Source: Dolomedes plantarius
Lineage: Eukaryota > Arthropoda > Arachnida > Araneae > Dolomedidae
Reading direction: 5' to 3'
Assembly (NCBI GenBank): GCA_907164885.2
Contig: OU015497.1
Coordinates: forward strand, 71,766,398 to 71,830,397
DNA: 64,000 bases
Each line of letters opens with the position of its first letter. Position 1 is the stretch's first letter. Shown here piece by piece: positions 10,649 through 21,197 of the stretch. Under the pieces are notes generated by a model. The model made no database searches. It was given only the letters and a program-made list of their open reading frames with translations, and was not told where the DNA came from. The position numbers were made by a program, and so were the translations under genes.

Positions 10649-10911
10649 GCTTCGCTACGGAGTACATTACGAACAGGTGTTTCTTTCGCCAGAAATGGCT
10701 CCTACAGAAATAATTAAAAAATGTATACATACATTTTTTAATTTTACAAAAAATGTCATCACTGTGAAATTCAAACTTTTCTTAAAGTTTAAACTTTAAT
10801 AAAATTTTGAACCAAATTAAATTATATTTTATCATTATTATAACACATAAATAATAATACATTGTACCGTATATATTAAATACGACGGCTGAAATTGCAT
10901 GTTATATTTCG
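10645..10911. repeat. Interspersed-repeat head and AT-rich filler
   Basis: Starts CCGTGCTTCGCTACGGAGTA, the same head as the repeat at 60516 (CCGCACCTCGCTACGGAGTA). The remainder is AT-rich, with no gene seen, until gypsy-2 coding sequence begins. Confidence 0.5.
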
Positions 10912-12288
10912 ATTCATTATATCGAAACAACTGGACCACCAGTTCACAGCAAACCTAGAAGGTTAAATCCAAAATTGTACGATATTGTAAAAAAAGGAAT
11001 TTCAATTCATGATGGAGCAGGACTTCCAAGTAAACCCTCCAAGTCACTCAGGTCGTCTCCTCTTCATGTAGTTCCAAAAACCTCTGGCAACATTCGCCCA
11101 GTGGTTGATTATCGCAAATTAAATGCATCCACAACTCCAGATAGGTACCCCATACTCCATATACAAGATTTTTCTAAAGCACTTTACGGTTGTAAAATTT
11201 TTTCGAAAATCGATATAGTACGCGCATATTTTCACGTACTCGTCCACCCGGATCATATCCAAAAGACAGCCGTGTGTACGCCGTTTGGCCTCTACGAATT
11301 TCCCTACTTAAATGTTGGCCTTTGCGGGGCAGCCCAAACTTTTCAAAGATGTATGAACGAAATTCTAGGAGAACTCAAATTATGTTTTGTCTATTTGGAC
11401 GACATTCTGATTTTTAGTAAAAGCGAAGATGAACATAAGACGCACGTCCGTGCGGTGTTCCAGAAGCTCAATCATTACGGGTTAACAATTAACACTTCTA
11501 AATGCGTTTTCGGAGTGTCAGAAATTTCCATTTTAGGACATCTTATGTCGCAGCAGGGAACAAAACCATTACCTGATAAAGTAGAACCAATATTAAATTA
11601 CTCTAAGCCTACAACAATAAAGGAATTCCAAAGGTTTCATGGGATTTTGAATTTTTTCCGTCGTTTTTTGCCTAACATAGCACGACACCAGATCACTCTG
11701 AGTAAATTTTTAAAGGGCGCAAAGAAAAACGATAATACATCAATTCAATGGACCACACAAGCGGAACAGGATTTTAGTTCTTGAAAAAAATTAATCGCTG
11801 ACGCAACGCTTTTAGCACATCCAAAACTAGATGCAGAATTGATACTGCAGGTAGACGCATCCGATTTTGTGATCGGGGGGGGGGGGTGCATTATTCCAAC
11901 TAATCGATAATCAATCCCAACCTCTCGCGTTTTTTTCCAGAAAATTATCCCAAGCGGGAAAAAATTATAGTGCGTATAATCGCGAATTACTGGCATCGTA
12001 TGATTCTATTAAGCATTTCATTCACATGCTTGAATGAAGCTAGGGATTTCAAATTATTCACCGATCATAAGTCACTAACTCACGCTTTTAAGCAGCGTTT
12101 AGATAAATACTCACCGCGACAAGCCCGACAACTGGATTTTATTTCCCAATTCACGAAAAATATTTACTATTTCACAGGCACCAAAAACGTAACAGCGGAT
12201 AGCCTCTCTAGAATAGTTTCTATCGAAATGCCAAACCCTATAAATTATGACGAAATTTCGAAATTGCAAGAATCAGATTTGGAGCTTT
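10912..12288 (+). pseudogene. gypsy-2 reverse transcriptase and RNase H
   Basis: RT motifs in order: LHVVPK, RPVVDYRKLN (about 11095-11125), FSKIDIVRAYF with the catalytic Asp, and CFVYLDDILIF with YLDD at 11392-11403. A frame slip near 10985 separates the N-terminal lead from RT. TGA at 11782-11784 interrupts the connection to RNase H, and a G homopolymer at 11875-11886 shifts the frame again. RNase H is recognisable from ILQVDASDF, YNRELLA and LFTDHKSL, with another stop near 12033. It ends with the ADSLSRI block typical before integrase. Non-functional. Confidence 0.88.
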
Positions 12289-12746
12289 AATATTTAATTA
12301 ATAATCCTCAAGGATTGCAGTTAAAGAAAATAACTATGCCAAATTCTAACACTCTTTTATTTTGTGACCTGTCTACCGGAACTGCTAGACCTTTTATCCC
12401 AAAGGAATACCGCCAGCAGATTTTCAGTCAATTGCATAATATATCTCATCCCAGTGTTAGGGTTACTACAAAATTAATTCACTCTCGATTCATTTGCCCA
12501 TCAATAAACAAAGATTGTTCTACTTGGCCTAAAGATTGCATACCTTGTAAAAAAGCAAAAGTCAGTAGACATACTAAAACCCCGTTAGGCTCTTTTCCTG
12601 ACCAAACACAGAGATTTGATCATGTGCACCTTGATATCATCGGACCATTCCCATCATCAGCTGGAAATTATTATTGCCTTACCATGATAGACCGTTTTAA
12701 ACGGTGGCCGGAAGCCATTCCGATAACTGATATTGTTACGCAATAA

Positions 12747-12938
12747 TGTATGACGTAACGCCTCCACCCACTTCGCCCTCTAGCGGCATGAATAACGCAG
12801 AACGAACTCTGTATCCGTCCTAGAAGGAGCTCCTACAACAAGCGGAGTTTCCTCTGGCAAACAATGCCACGCTATTAAATTTATATTCTATTTACAGTCC
12901 ATTTTGCTTATTTGTTAAACATCGTACACCTCCGTACA
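12747..12938. repeat. LTR-like insert (possible solo LTR) in gypsy-2 integrase
   Basis: Foreign 192 bp with TG...CA ends (TGTATGACGTAACG...CCGTACA) interrupting integrase between the TDIVTQ and TAERVAR codons. It contains an ATTAAA-like signal near 12867. A clean target duplication is not visible (flanks ATAA and TATA). A solo LTR is the most likely reading, but no second copy is in the window. Confidence 0.5.
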
Positions 12939-13548
12939 TATATAACCGCGGAAAGAGTAGCAAGAACTTTCTACAATCATTGGATAGCCCGCTTTGGTTG
13001 CCCATCACGCATCACAACGAATCAAGGACGACAATTCGACAGTTCGCTTTTTAAAGCCCTGGCATGTATGATAGGAGTTTAAAAAAAATTCGAACGATCC
13101 CGTATCATCCGCAGTCTAACGGCCTCATAGAGGAATTTCATCGTCCGTTCAAAGTCGCCCTGAAAGCGTACAACACCGCACAGTGGGTGGCCGCCTTACC
13201 TACCATTTTGCTTGGCTTTCGCACTGCTTTCAGGGAAACCATTCAAGCAACAACGGCTGAATTGGTGTACGGTACCACCCTCCGACTACCAGGCGAATTT
13301 TTTAATCCCATGGCTTCGGACATCCTACCCAAGCAACAAGTGGAGGACTTAAAAGCGCACTTTTCGAACCTCTGACCAAAACCCACTTCCAACCACGGAA
13401 CCAAAGCAGTTTTCGTTCATCCGGAGCTGAAAACAGATCACATGTGGTTGTCCGGCACGATGGAGTGAAAAAAAATCCTTCAAGCTCCTTATGATAAGCC
13501 TTTTAAAGTGTTGCGGCGTGCCGATAAAGTATACGACGTGGACATTAA

Positions 13549-13859
13549 CCCCTTAACGATCGCATAATTTCCAAGAAAACGGTTATAAAAGTGCCTATTT
13601 TTTTCAAAAGGATTCCATTTATTTTTTGATCTGCCACATCTAGTTTAAAAAACCCATTCCCAATTACATTATAAATAGTTTGGTACTGCCATCTGGTACG
13701 TAAAATAAGAAATAAATTTTTTTCAGGGTAAATGAAATGGATTGCTTTAATCTTTTTGGTACATTACTTTTAAACACTCCAGCTCGGAAATATCACGGGA
13801 ACGAGAAATAGGATACAAAACATCACCCCGTGATTTTGACGGAAGCGAGAAGGAAGGGG
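13549..13859. mobile_element. 311 bp MITE in TTAA (piggyBac-like)
   Basis: Flanked by TTAA at 13545-13548 and 13860-13863. Ends CCCCTTAACG and ...AAGGAAGGGG give short CCCCTT inverted repeats. Excision leaving one TTAA restores the gypsy-2 reading frame (VDIN to GRTS), which is direct evidence for the boundaries. TTAA with C-rich ends is typical of piggyBac; the superfamily is inference. Confidence 0.85.
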
Positions 13860-14029
13860 TTAACGGCCGTACATCCACACTGTCAATGGACAGATTAAAA
13901 CCTGCATTCATCACCAAAAATAGTCACTTTCTCGATTCCGACTTGCCGCCCCCTAATGAAGAACTGTGTAAAACCAAAACCACACATTCCGAAGGGAACT
14001 GTTCGATTTCCCAAACGTTTCGTATCTTA

Positions 14030-14310
14030 AAGACCTTAAATATACTGCGGTGGCAGTGTGCGGCGACTCGCCAACAGGCAGATTTCCCGCGGATCGTGAC
14101 AGCCGGCGAACAGGCTTCGCCGGCTCTGCGGCAGCGTTTCTCGCCAAAGCAGCAATCGCAGTCGGCGCTCTCTGCAGAACTTTTTCTCCCTCGCATTTCA
14201 GAGATCGGCGCTAGAATTCTGACGACTCGCCGAGACTTCTGTGCACTCACGTTCCATATTACGGCTAAATTATGAGTATGTTACAAATAAATATTAAACG
14301 ATAACGAAGT
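14030..14310 (+). other. Possible 3' LTR of gypsy-2
   Basis: A GC-richer stretch after the end of pol, with an AATAAA signal near 14287 followed by GTGTCTGATTTCACCACA. Position and signal suggest an LTR, but no second copy exists here to prove it. Confidence 0.35.
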
Positions 14311-14377
14311 GTCTGATTTCACCACATAAACGAGCCGCAAATTGTTAACTGCAGATGTGTATTCTCATATGTATCTT

Positions 14378-14427
14378 GTAAACACTGCCTTTTCTTAGGG
14401 TTTACCCTAAGGAAAGGGAGTGTTTAC
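14378..14427. repeat. 50 bp near-perfect palindrome
   Basis: GTAAACACT (14378-14386) pairs with AGTGTTTAC (14419-14427), and CTTTTCTTAGGGT pairs with ACCCTAAGGAAAG inside it, with one or two mismatches. It ends about 30 bp before the hAT-1 target duplication. Confidence 0.85.
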
Positions 14428-14639
14428 CCATCCCATCCAAACCATTGGCAGAAATAAACACCTGTTCCAGTGGCGTAGCGTGAATATCTGCCACCCGGTG
14501 CGAACCTTAAATTTGCCGCTCCCCTATTTTCGCAATTAAGCAAAAAAAATCTGTAAAAAATCTGTGATACTCTGTCACTATTTCAAATCGATTCAAAATA
14601 AAACATTTTCCTTAAACTGAAATTTTATTCTGCTTTTTT

Positions 14640-15443
14640 TTGCAACGCAAACTCTTTAATACATTCGTCAATGTTAATTTGTATTTCTTGTTCGATTGTC
14701 CAAATAGCTAGATTTGTTAATCTCAACGTGGACATTGTGGATCTTAAATAATTTTAAATCAGTTTCAATTTAGAGAAGCTTCTCACACAACTGGCATTAC
14801 TTATGGCAGCTGTGAGGAATATTCTCAGCATTGTAACTACACCAGGTAACCCTCCTTCAAGTTTGGTCTCAAAAATAAACTTTAATAAACCCAGTGGGCC
14901 GGAAACAATAAGTTCTTTCTTACAGTCTGTTGTAGCTACGAACAGGGCGGGTGACAGGGGGGGGGGGGCAAAGGGGGCAAATGCTCAGGGGCCCGGTTAA
15001 ATAAGAGTTGACTAAAAAATGTATACAATGTTCAAATATTGAGTGGAGAGGGGGGCCCGCTGTATTATTTTGCTCCGGGCCCTGGCTCAGTTGACGGCGG
15101 CCCTGGCTATGAAAGCCCGTAGACGCACGCACTCAAGCTTAAACTCTTCTCTGTCAATATCTTGGAGCTTTGTTGAGGTTGCATTCCTCATCATCGACGC
15201 CCAGTATTATTGAAGGCCTTAGGAAGGCATATTTTTCGGCCAAATTCTGGAGCTACTGGAACATTCTCGAATTTCAGCAGTTAATCTATCTTATGAAGAA
15301 AACATTTTTCGTTTTAAATAGTCTTCGCGCGATAAGCCGGTATCTCTACTTCCGTCGCCAAAAATGACTCTCCTCCTGTCTTGGAGGTTCAATAGAAATG
15401 CCAAGTTCTTCACACAAGCTTTTAGCGAAACTTAAAGCCTCGT
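14640..15443 (-). pseudogene. hAT-1 transposase, C-terminal dimerisation region
   Basis: The minus strand encodes the hAT C-terminal dimerisation block: GGLPGVVTMLRIFLTA, ASCVRSFSKLKL, a stop where Lys is usual, YLRSTMSTLRLTNLAIW and a final acidic/basic helix ending ECIKEFALQK near 14640. The region upstream to 15443 contains weaker hAT sequence with several stops and is cut by a 163 bp MITE. This domain mediates transposase multimerisation. Degenerate but recognisable. Confidence 0.8.
14943..15105. mobile_element. 163 bp hAT MITE inside hAT-1
   Basis: Ends CAGGGCGGG and ...CGGCGGCCCTG (inverted CAGGGC). Eight-base target duplication with one mismatch: GCTACGAA at 14935-14942 and GCTATGAA at 15106-15113. 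G/C-homopolymer rich and non-coding. Confidence 0.85.
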
Positions 15444-16558
15444 CTACGGATTCCTCTCGTTTCTCATCCAATGCCGTCTGGAAGGGCTAATTTTCTGAGC
15501 ACACTGATGTACGTTAAGTCCCTCCATTTGCAAATAATATTGGGCATCATTCACGTCACGCAACAACGGTTGCCAGAGACCCAAGAAACATAAAAACGAA
15601 AATGATTGCATCTCGACTAACAAAGTTCCTGCATCCGTTCGTGTGTTCAAGTTTTCGTCTATTTCTGTTAGATTCTCTAGCGTTGTCAAAATTTCTTTGT
15701 AATGATTTCGTGTCATGTTTACTGCATCGTCTATTGCGCTCTAACGTGTGTCCTGAACCCTCTTCAAACTCTTGCCTGTAGCAGCAATCAGAACCTTCCA
15801 TCGGTGTGTGGACATAGAAAATAAAGCATAACAACGTTGCAATGTGCCGAAGAAAGTCACTGAATTCACCTCCACCGAAGCCGCATGCAAGCAAACTAGG
15901 TTCAATGAGCGATTTGAGCAGGGTACCAATTCGGCATTAGGATTGATATATTTTATTCGTTGCTGCACACCTTTCTGTGTTCCGGCCATTGTAGCAGCAT
16001 TATTATAAGCTTGCCCTCTGCAATTCATGATGTCGGACCCATCAGTGTCGAGCTTCCTTAGTATCATCTCACTAATACCTTTGGCTGTTTTGTTTTTCGT
16101 TTCAATGCAATCTATAAAAGATTCCACTACTCGTACTTCCTGATTTTCAATCATTACGTATCGTAATACTTACTTTGCTTGTTTGATCTTTGGGGGAAAT
16201 ATCCAGGGTATTGTCGAATATCATGGAATAATACTTGACCTTTTGAACCTGACCTATAATTTTTGGCGAACTTCATTCCCTAAAATTTCAATAAACTCGT
16301 TTTGAATTTTTAGTGACAAAAGTAAGTTAAATTTTTTGGCCCATTTTTATTCTTACTAAATGTTCTCGGAGAACAGGATCGTACTTTGCCAGTAGATGCA
16401 CCAGTTCTCAACAGTTACCTCTGTTGGAACTGGTGTCATTTTCTGTGGCCACGTAACGCCAAATTTTGTTTTGCAAGGAATATTATATCAAACATTCTGG
16501 TTAAAATTGCATGCCATTTTTAAAAATCTTTTACCACGACTTTTTGCTGTTTTTTATC
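15444..16558 (-). pseudogene. hAT-1 transposase, central part
   Basis: Minus-strand fragments read LAKQNLALRGHR (about 16460-16425), IENQEVRVVESFIDCIETKN, then SDIMNCRGQAYNNAATMAG (about 16035-15979), AELVPCSNRSLNLVC and TFFGTLQRCYALFSMSTHRW, then KEILTTLENLTE and MQSFSFLCFLGLWQPLL. These are standard blocks of ZMYM-type hAT transposases and contain the RNase H-like catalytic core. Frame changes separate them (near 16155 and near 15730). The copia insertion at 16559 interrupts the sequence right after the zinc-finger region. Confidence 0.86.
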
Positions 16559-16563
16559 AATAG

Positions 16564-17113
16564 TAATGTTCTCAATCCTAATAAAAAGAACTTAACTACG
16601 TGTTGGATCAGTGTGGTGAAAAATTATAAGTCTTTTAAAGTACAAAAAAGAACATTTTATTTTAAATTTAAATAAGGACAAAAATAAAACAAAGATTTAC
16701 AAAAATACAAGATGTAAAAGAAACAAAGCTTACTGTCCTAGAAACCTAACAGCATAGGGGAAAAGCATCCGCCTGAAAAGCGAGTTACAATAAACGGCGT
16801 GAAGACTGAATAACAAGGTCCTTTAAATACATCTCTTGGTAGCAAAGCGTGGTTAAAAATTTGAATAAAGTAAAACAAAACATCCAATGAAAAAATTACC
16901 AACTTTGAGGACACTCCCTCATGAAAAATGACGTACGATCGGCAAAATGAACGACTCGTTCATTTTGCCGCGTTACATTAACGTAAGCTGTTTACGATTC
17001 ACGAGAGCGGGAGAATAAAAACAGGGAAGAAAATTTATAAGTAAAATAACCTAAAGGTAATTACTATCTAAAAACAAGTAAAGTAACCCATCTAAACAGA
17101 TAATTTCCTAACA
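16564..17113 (-). repeat. 3' LTR of the copia element
   Basis: 550 bp matching 21198-21749. On the coding strand it begins TGTTAGG and ends ACATTA; with the AATAG duplication the end is TTA rather than the usual CA. It contains a 31 bp perfect palindrome at 16940-16970 (CGGCAAAATGAACGA and its complement around one base). Confidence 0.92.
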
Positions 17114-17719
17114 ATGACCCCCCTTCTCCCGTTCTCGTACAAAAACCTTATATAACAAACAGTATGTCATTTCAAAATAAGTTGTTGGATGTAAAGTTCT
17201 TTAAACAATCATGAATTTATATTCAGTCACAAAAATGTTACAAAACTATTCATATATCTAAAATGTACAAAATTCACAAATTCTTATAATTGTATACACA
17301 TATGTTGCAAAAACTCAATAATTCAACTTTATTAAAAATGCTTGCTACTTTCAATACTATTTCTAGTATAAATATATGAAACATAATATAAACATGTGCA
17401 TTCAAACTTGGTAACATTTAACTAAATTGATTTATTATTGATAAACACAATTGCAATTTAAAAAAACCAGACTTAAATCATTCATTTGAATTTAAATACA
17501 ATTATTCAAGAACATATTGTAATACATGGTAACAACTAGTTGCAAAAAGAAAATTCCCCCCCTCCCCCAAAGGTCTACACACCTCTTAAAAAATGATTCA
17601 AAATATATTTACACTTGAACAATTTAAAATACAGAATGTAGAAACAAGTGTATAAGTTTAAATAGTTTGAAATTTCATAAACAACATTATATCCTGATAT
17701 ATACTTATAAGACTGATAT
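17114..17719 (-). other. copia polypurine tract and non-coding 3' region
   Basis: Coding-strand GGGAGAAGGGGGGTCAT (17114-17130) abuts the 3' LTR and is the probable plus-strand primer. A second purine tract (GGGGGAGGGGGGG, 17557-17569) lies further in. The rest is AT-rich and has no ORF. Confidence 0.7.
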
Positions 17720-18680
17720 TTAAGATTTTACAAACACATTATCTGAAAACTTTTTTAAACCCTCTTTTGTTAGAGGTTTTGTAAATATATCTGCAAGGTT
17801 TTGTTTGCTATTTATATAATTTAAATCAAACAGTTTCTCATAGATAAGGTTTCTTAAAAAATGATATCTTATATGTATGTGTTTAGTTCGGGAGTTTTCT
17901 ATGAGAGAGTTTGAAAAGTCTATTGCCGCTACGTTGTCACATAACAGTTTCTTCAAAAAAGAGCTAGTTGAAATTAAATGTACCTTGTTACATTCATCTA
18001 GGATCCTGATCACCCAAAGTAGTTCTTTGGCAGCTTCTGTTAGAGTGACATATTCCGCTTCCATTGTTGATAAGCTCACGCACCGTTGTTTAAAGGTCCT
18101 CCAAAGTATTGGGACCTCAATGAACAGGATGATTCCACCCATTGATATGCGGTCATCTCTGTTTGCGAAGTCGGAATCACTGAAACAGCGTACATTCAAG
18201 TTGTTTATACGGGATAGATCCAGCTTCAGGTCTCTAGTGTGGTACACATAACCAAGTAATTTGAGCAAGCAATTCCAGTGAACCAGTCCGGGGAACTCCT
18301 GAAATTGAGAAAGGATATTCACAGCATAGCTGATATCCGGTCTGGTCCTTCCAGCAAGGTAGGCTAGGCAACCTATGATGTTTCTGTAAGGTAGCGACTC
18401 CATTTCCTTCGCCTCTGGATCGGTTTTAGGGCACTGGTCCTTAGAAAGCACTATGCATTTGGCAATAGGTAGTGAAACAATGGGAAAGCGATATTCTTGG
18501 TACAATTGGCCTATCTTCTCGATGTATTCCTTTTGGTTTAAAAGAATTGTTGTTTTCTTCCTCGAATTCAACACCTAGTAAAAACTTTGTGGGTCCTAAT
18601 ATTTTTAAATCAAATTCCTTCGTCATCCTTTAACAATACCCGAGTAATTATCCCCAGAGAAATTAAAAAGAGTAGGATTA
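17720..18680 (-). pseudogene. copia RT C-terminal remnant and RNase H
   Basis: The minus strand encodes the RT tail (KEFDLKILGPTKFLLGVEFE, about 18623-18560), then, after a frame change near 18560, the connection and RNase H: YRNIIGCLAYLAGRTRPDISYAV, HWNCLLKLLGYVYHT, CFSDSDFANRDD with a catalytic Asp, SLSTMEAEYVTLTEAAKE with Glu, NVAAIDFSNS and the terminal KHIHIRYHFLR / QNLADIFTKPL blocks. The stretch upstream, which should contain the RT core including YxDD, is absent: linker sequence joins this tail directly near 18650. Confidence 0.9.
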
Positions 18681-18689
18681 TATTTTAGA

Positions 18690-19660
18690 CCATTTTCCAG
18701 GCAGTATTTTTCCACATCATTATTTGAGCGGAGCCTGATATTTTCCCCTTGTATCCCGTAATAGATATCAGTTCGGGACTTGTCACGCCGGGGAACTGCC
18801 TTTCTTACCCAAGTTATTTCTCGGTCAGATTCTACTCGCGTTGATGTTAAAGGGGTTTCTTCTCCGTTTTCAGATTCTGTCTGTTAAAGGGGTTTCTTCA
18901 TTTTCAGATTCTGTGTCTGTTTCAAAGTCATTTTGACGAACTATGTAAGGTGCAACAGGGTCCAGTACGACTTCGCTGCGAGTTTCATTTGATTTTGGGC
19001 TAGTATCGTCAAAAGAGACGTTTATGGTTTCGATCACCTTTTTTCTTGGGGTAACCAAATTCTATAACCCTTGGTATTCTGGGCGTATCCCACCATAACA
19101 CCTTTCTTGGCTCTCATGTCAAGTTTTCTCCTTAGTTGTGTCGGGACGCCGACATAAGCTGTGGTACCAAAAGCTTTTAAGTGGGTCACAGATGGTTTTC
19201 GACCACCAAAAAGTTCAAAGGAGGTTTTGGATTGCTTATGGCATATTCTGTTCCATGTATAAGTGAAACAAAGCAGGGCTTCTGCCCAGAAACCTTCACT
19301 AAGTCCGCTTTGTTTGAGGAGGGTTTTAATTGCATCTAAAGCGGTGTAATTATACCTCTCACTAATACCATTTTGTTCAGGCGTATAAACGTTAGTTCTT
19401 TCCGCTTGAATACCTTGTTCGTCGAGAAACTGTGCAAATGCAGTATGTGTGAATTCCATTCCGTTATCTGTTCTAACATTTATGATTTTAGAATTTAAAA
19501 CTCTTTCCGCCCTCTTCTGAAATCGCGTAAAGCAACTAAAAACTTCGTCCTTTTTCTTTATTGGATATACTACTACTTTCTTAGAGTAGTCGTCGGTTAT
19601 AGTAAGGAAATACTTATGACCTTGAATTGATGTGGTGGGAAGGGGACCACAAACATCCAT
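18690..19660 (-). pseudogene. copia integrase and acidic linker
   Basis: Integrase core in the minus frame 19660-19034: D2 (MDVCGPLP), D65 (VRTDNGMEF) and E101 (NGISERYN), with 35 residues between the second Asp and Glu as expected. The AEALLCFTYTWNR and HLKAFGTTAYVGVP blocks follow, as in other copia integrases. The frame is lost near 19040; the following linker (18870-19058) is acidic, ending in sequence like YYGIQGENIRLRSNNDVEKY, after which RT should begin but does not. Confidence 0.9.
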
Positions 19661-19958
19661 ATGGACAAGTTCTAAAGGCTTAGAGGACCTAATTTTAGAT
19701 ATGGGTTTGAAAGATTTCCTTCTAGATTTGGCGATGATGCAATCTTCGCACTTAAAATTTTCAGATTTTAGGGAAGGTAAACCACGTACGCAAGTTTGTT
19801 GACTGGTCTTTATAATATACTTAGAGTTAATATGGCAATATCTTTTATGCCAGTCACGAATGTTAGACTTAAAACTTGAATTTAAAGCTGAAATTTCGCA
19901 ACATTGAACCTTCTTTCTAATGGTTTTAGGATATGTCGGAAAACAATAATATAACCCG
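19661..19958 (-). pseudogene. copia gag-pre-integrase region, frameshifted
   Basis: Read in one alternative minus frame this bridges protease and integrase: WHKRYCHINSKYI, GLPSLKSENFKCEDC and a basic stretch, giving the His and Cys pairs of the integrase zinc-binding domain. Stops and the frame change at 19958 separate it from gag. Confidence 0.7.
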
Positions 19959-21107
19959 TTACGCTGTTTGGCCGCTAAAATTTTTTCTTCCAGACTTGTT
20001 TAGGACTTCTATTTTACCCCCTTTTCCGATAAAAGTTGCTCCACCTTTATCAAGTCTTGAACCTGCTATTAAATGTCTTCTGATTTTCGGCGAGTACATT
20101 ACATTTTTTAATTCAATTTCTTCGTGTCTGCCGTCAACGGCAACAGTCATGTTTACGATACCAATCCCTTCAATTGGACATGAAACCCTGTCAATTGCTA
20201 CAGCTATATCAGTATTTGATACAGGGGTAAAATCGGAAAAAAGGTTTTTGTTTCCACAAAAATGGGATGAAGCCGCTGTGTCAAATACCCATGCATCTTG
20301 TGCATACATCGTTTCGTTCACGCAAGCTTCTACTACATAGCTATTTTCAATAGGATTAGCTTTACCGGGGGTTCTTTTATTACTTCTGCTCCTGCAGTTG
20401 TTTTTGTAATGCCATGTCTTGCCGCACTTAAAACAAGTTGGCACAAAAGGCTTTTTCCCTTCACGTTTAGGGGGAGTTGAATATTTAGATTTTGATACTG
20501 ACGTTCTTAATGCTACTTGCTCCAGGTCCCCTTTACTTTGTATAAGTCGGGCTTCTTCGGCTATCAACTCTTTAAGGACGTTATCAAATTTAAAATTTTT
20601 ATCTGGCCACCTGTAAATGTTTTGAACGATTCCGGAAAAATCAAGAGGAAAGTATCTAATAAGATGAAACGCTTGATAAGCATCCTCAACAGGATGACCA
20701 CAGTCCTTTAATTGGCTAACTATTTTTCTTAATTTTGCCCCGTAAAGTCCTATTCCTTCATTTTCGGCCATTCGGCAATTGAAAAATTCATCTAGTAACC
20801 CAATAGTACGAGCTCTAGAGTCCGGCCTAAAGTATTCTTTTAAACAGTCCCATGCTGTTTTGCCGTCCTCAGTATCCGCAATTAAAGTTCTTAAATCTCT
20901 AGATACATTTAAATAAATAGTAGAATAGGCTCTTTCTTTTCTAAGTTTAAAGTCCCGTTTTTCTTTATCATCTGAAGGGGCTACCTCAATACCTAGTACT
21001 ATATGCCAGCAATTACGGTCAATTAATACCGCCTTAATATCTTCGCTCCAAGTACCATAATTATCGGCCGTTAAGGCAGGAATCTTTTCCCCTATCATAA
21101 GTTCCAT
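19959..21107 (-). pseudogene. copia gag and protease
   Basis: Start ATG at 21107 (MELMIGEKIPALTADNYGTW, the usual copia gag opening). UBN2-type gag follows (ATGKTAWDCLKEYF-like and LLDEFF blocks). A zinc knuckle CFKCGKTWHYKNNC sits at about 20430-20390, with Trp where Gly is usual. Protease reads WVFDTAASSHFCGN at about 20300: the catalytic triad is DTA instead of DSG/DTG, which would be expected to inactivate it. The LIAGSRLDKGG-type block closes the domain. 382 codons are open; the frame is lost at 19958. Confidence 0.9.
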
Positions 21108-21185
21108 TGCTATAATACTCTGATACCGAGCTTCTTAAAAAAAAAATACTGTAAAAGAAATTTAAATTCACACTGATCCACTAAA

Positions 21186-21196
21186 GGCCCATAACC
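21186..21196 (-). other. copia primer binding site (internal initiator-tRNA-Met)
   Basis: Coding-strand GGTTATGGGCC begins one base after the 5' LTR. It is the same motif as in Drosophila copia, complementary to the anticodon region (GGGCCCATAACC) of initiator tRNA-Met, i.e. a half-tRNA primer (established knowledge). Confidence 0.85.
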
Positions 21197-21197
21197 T

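Larger units (their letters stand above)
12297..14022 (+). pseudogene. gypsy-2 integrase, split by two insertions
   Basis: The HHCC domain (H..H..CIPCKK, about 12435-12555) is followed by HLDIIGPFP with the first catalytic Asp (about 12630). The frame is cut at 12746 by a 192 bp insert and resumes near 12945. The second catalytic position reads TTNQGRQFD: codon 13020-13022 is AAT (Asn) where Asp is required. The Glu is present (LIEEFHR, near 13127). The frame runs to 13375, then decays (HVVVRHDGV, VYDVDIN). After the TTAA MITE it resumes at 13864 and continues into a basic C-terminus near 14020. Removing the MITE and one TTAA restores the frame exactly. Confidence 0.86.
10912..14310 (+). mobile_element. 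Ty3/gypsy element gypsy-2, 5'-truncated
   Basis: Conventional order RT, RNase H, integrase on the plus strand. No gag, protease or 5' LTR is present; coding similarity begins abruptly near 10912 with HYIETTGPPVHSKPRRL-like residues that precede RT in this family. The right end is approximate. It is interrupted by a 192 bp LTR-like insert (12747-12938) and a 311 bp TTAA MITE (13549-13859), and is much more decayed than gypsy-1. Confidence 0.8.

Noticed and set aside
10567..10799. ORF of alternating Tyr-Ile
   Set aside because: Translation of the (TA)n microsatellite; the same applies at 40667-40885 and 55652-56168.
13924..14250. Arginine-rich minus-strand ORF
   Set aside because: Antisense to the gypsy-2 pol end and presumed LTR; no conserved domain.
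21117..21127. GGTATCAGAG (minus strand) as the copia primer site
   Set aside because: It resembles the plant-type initiator tRNA 3' primer site, but lies about 70 bases from the LTR. GGTTATGGGCC directly beside the LTR is the better candidate.
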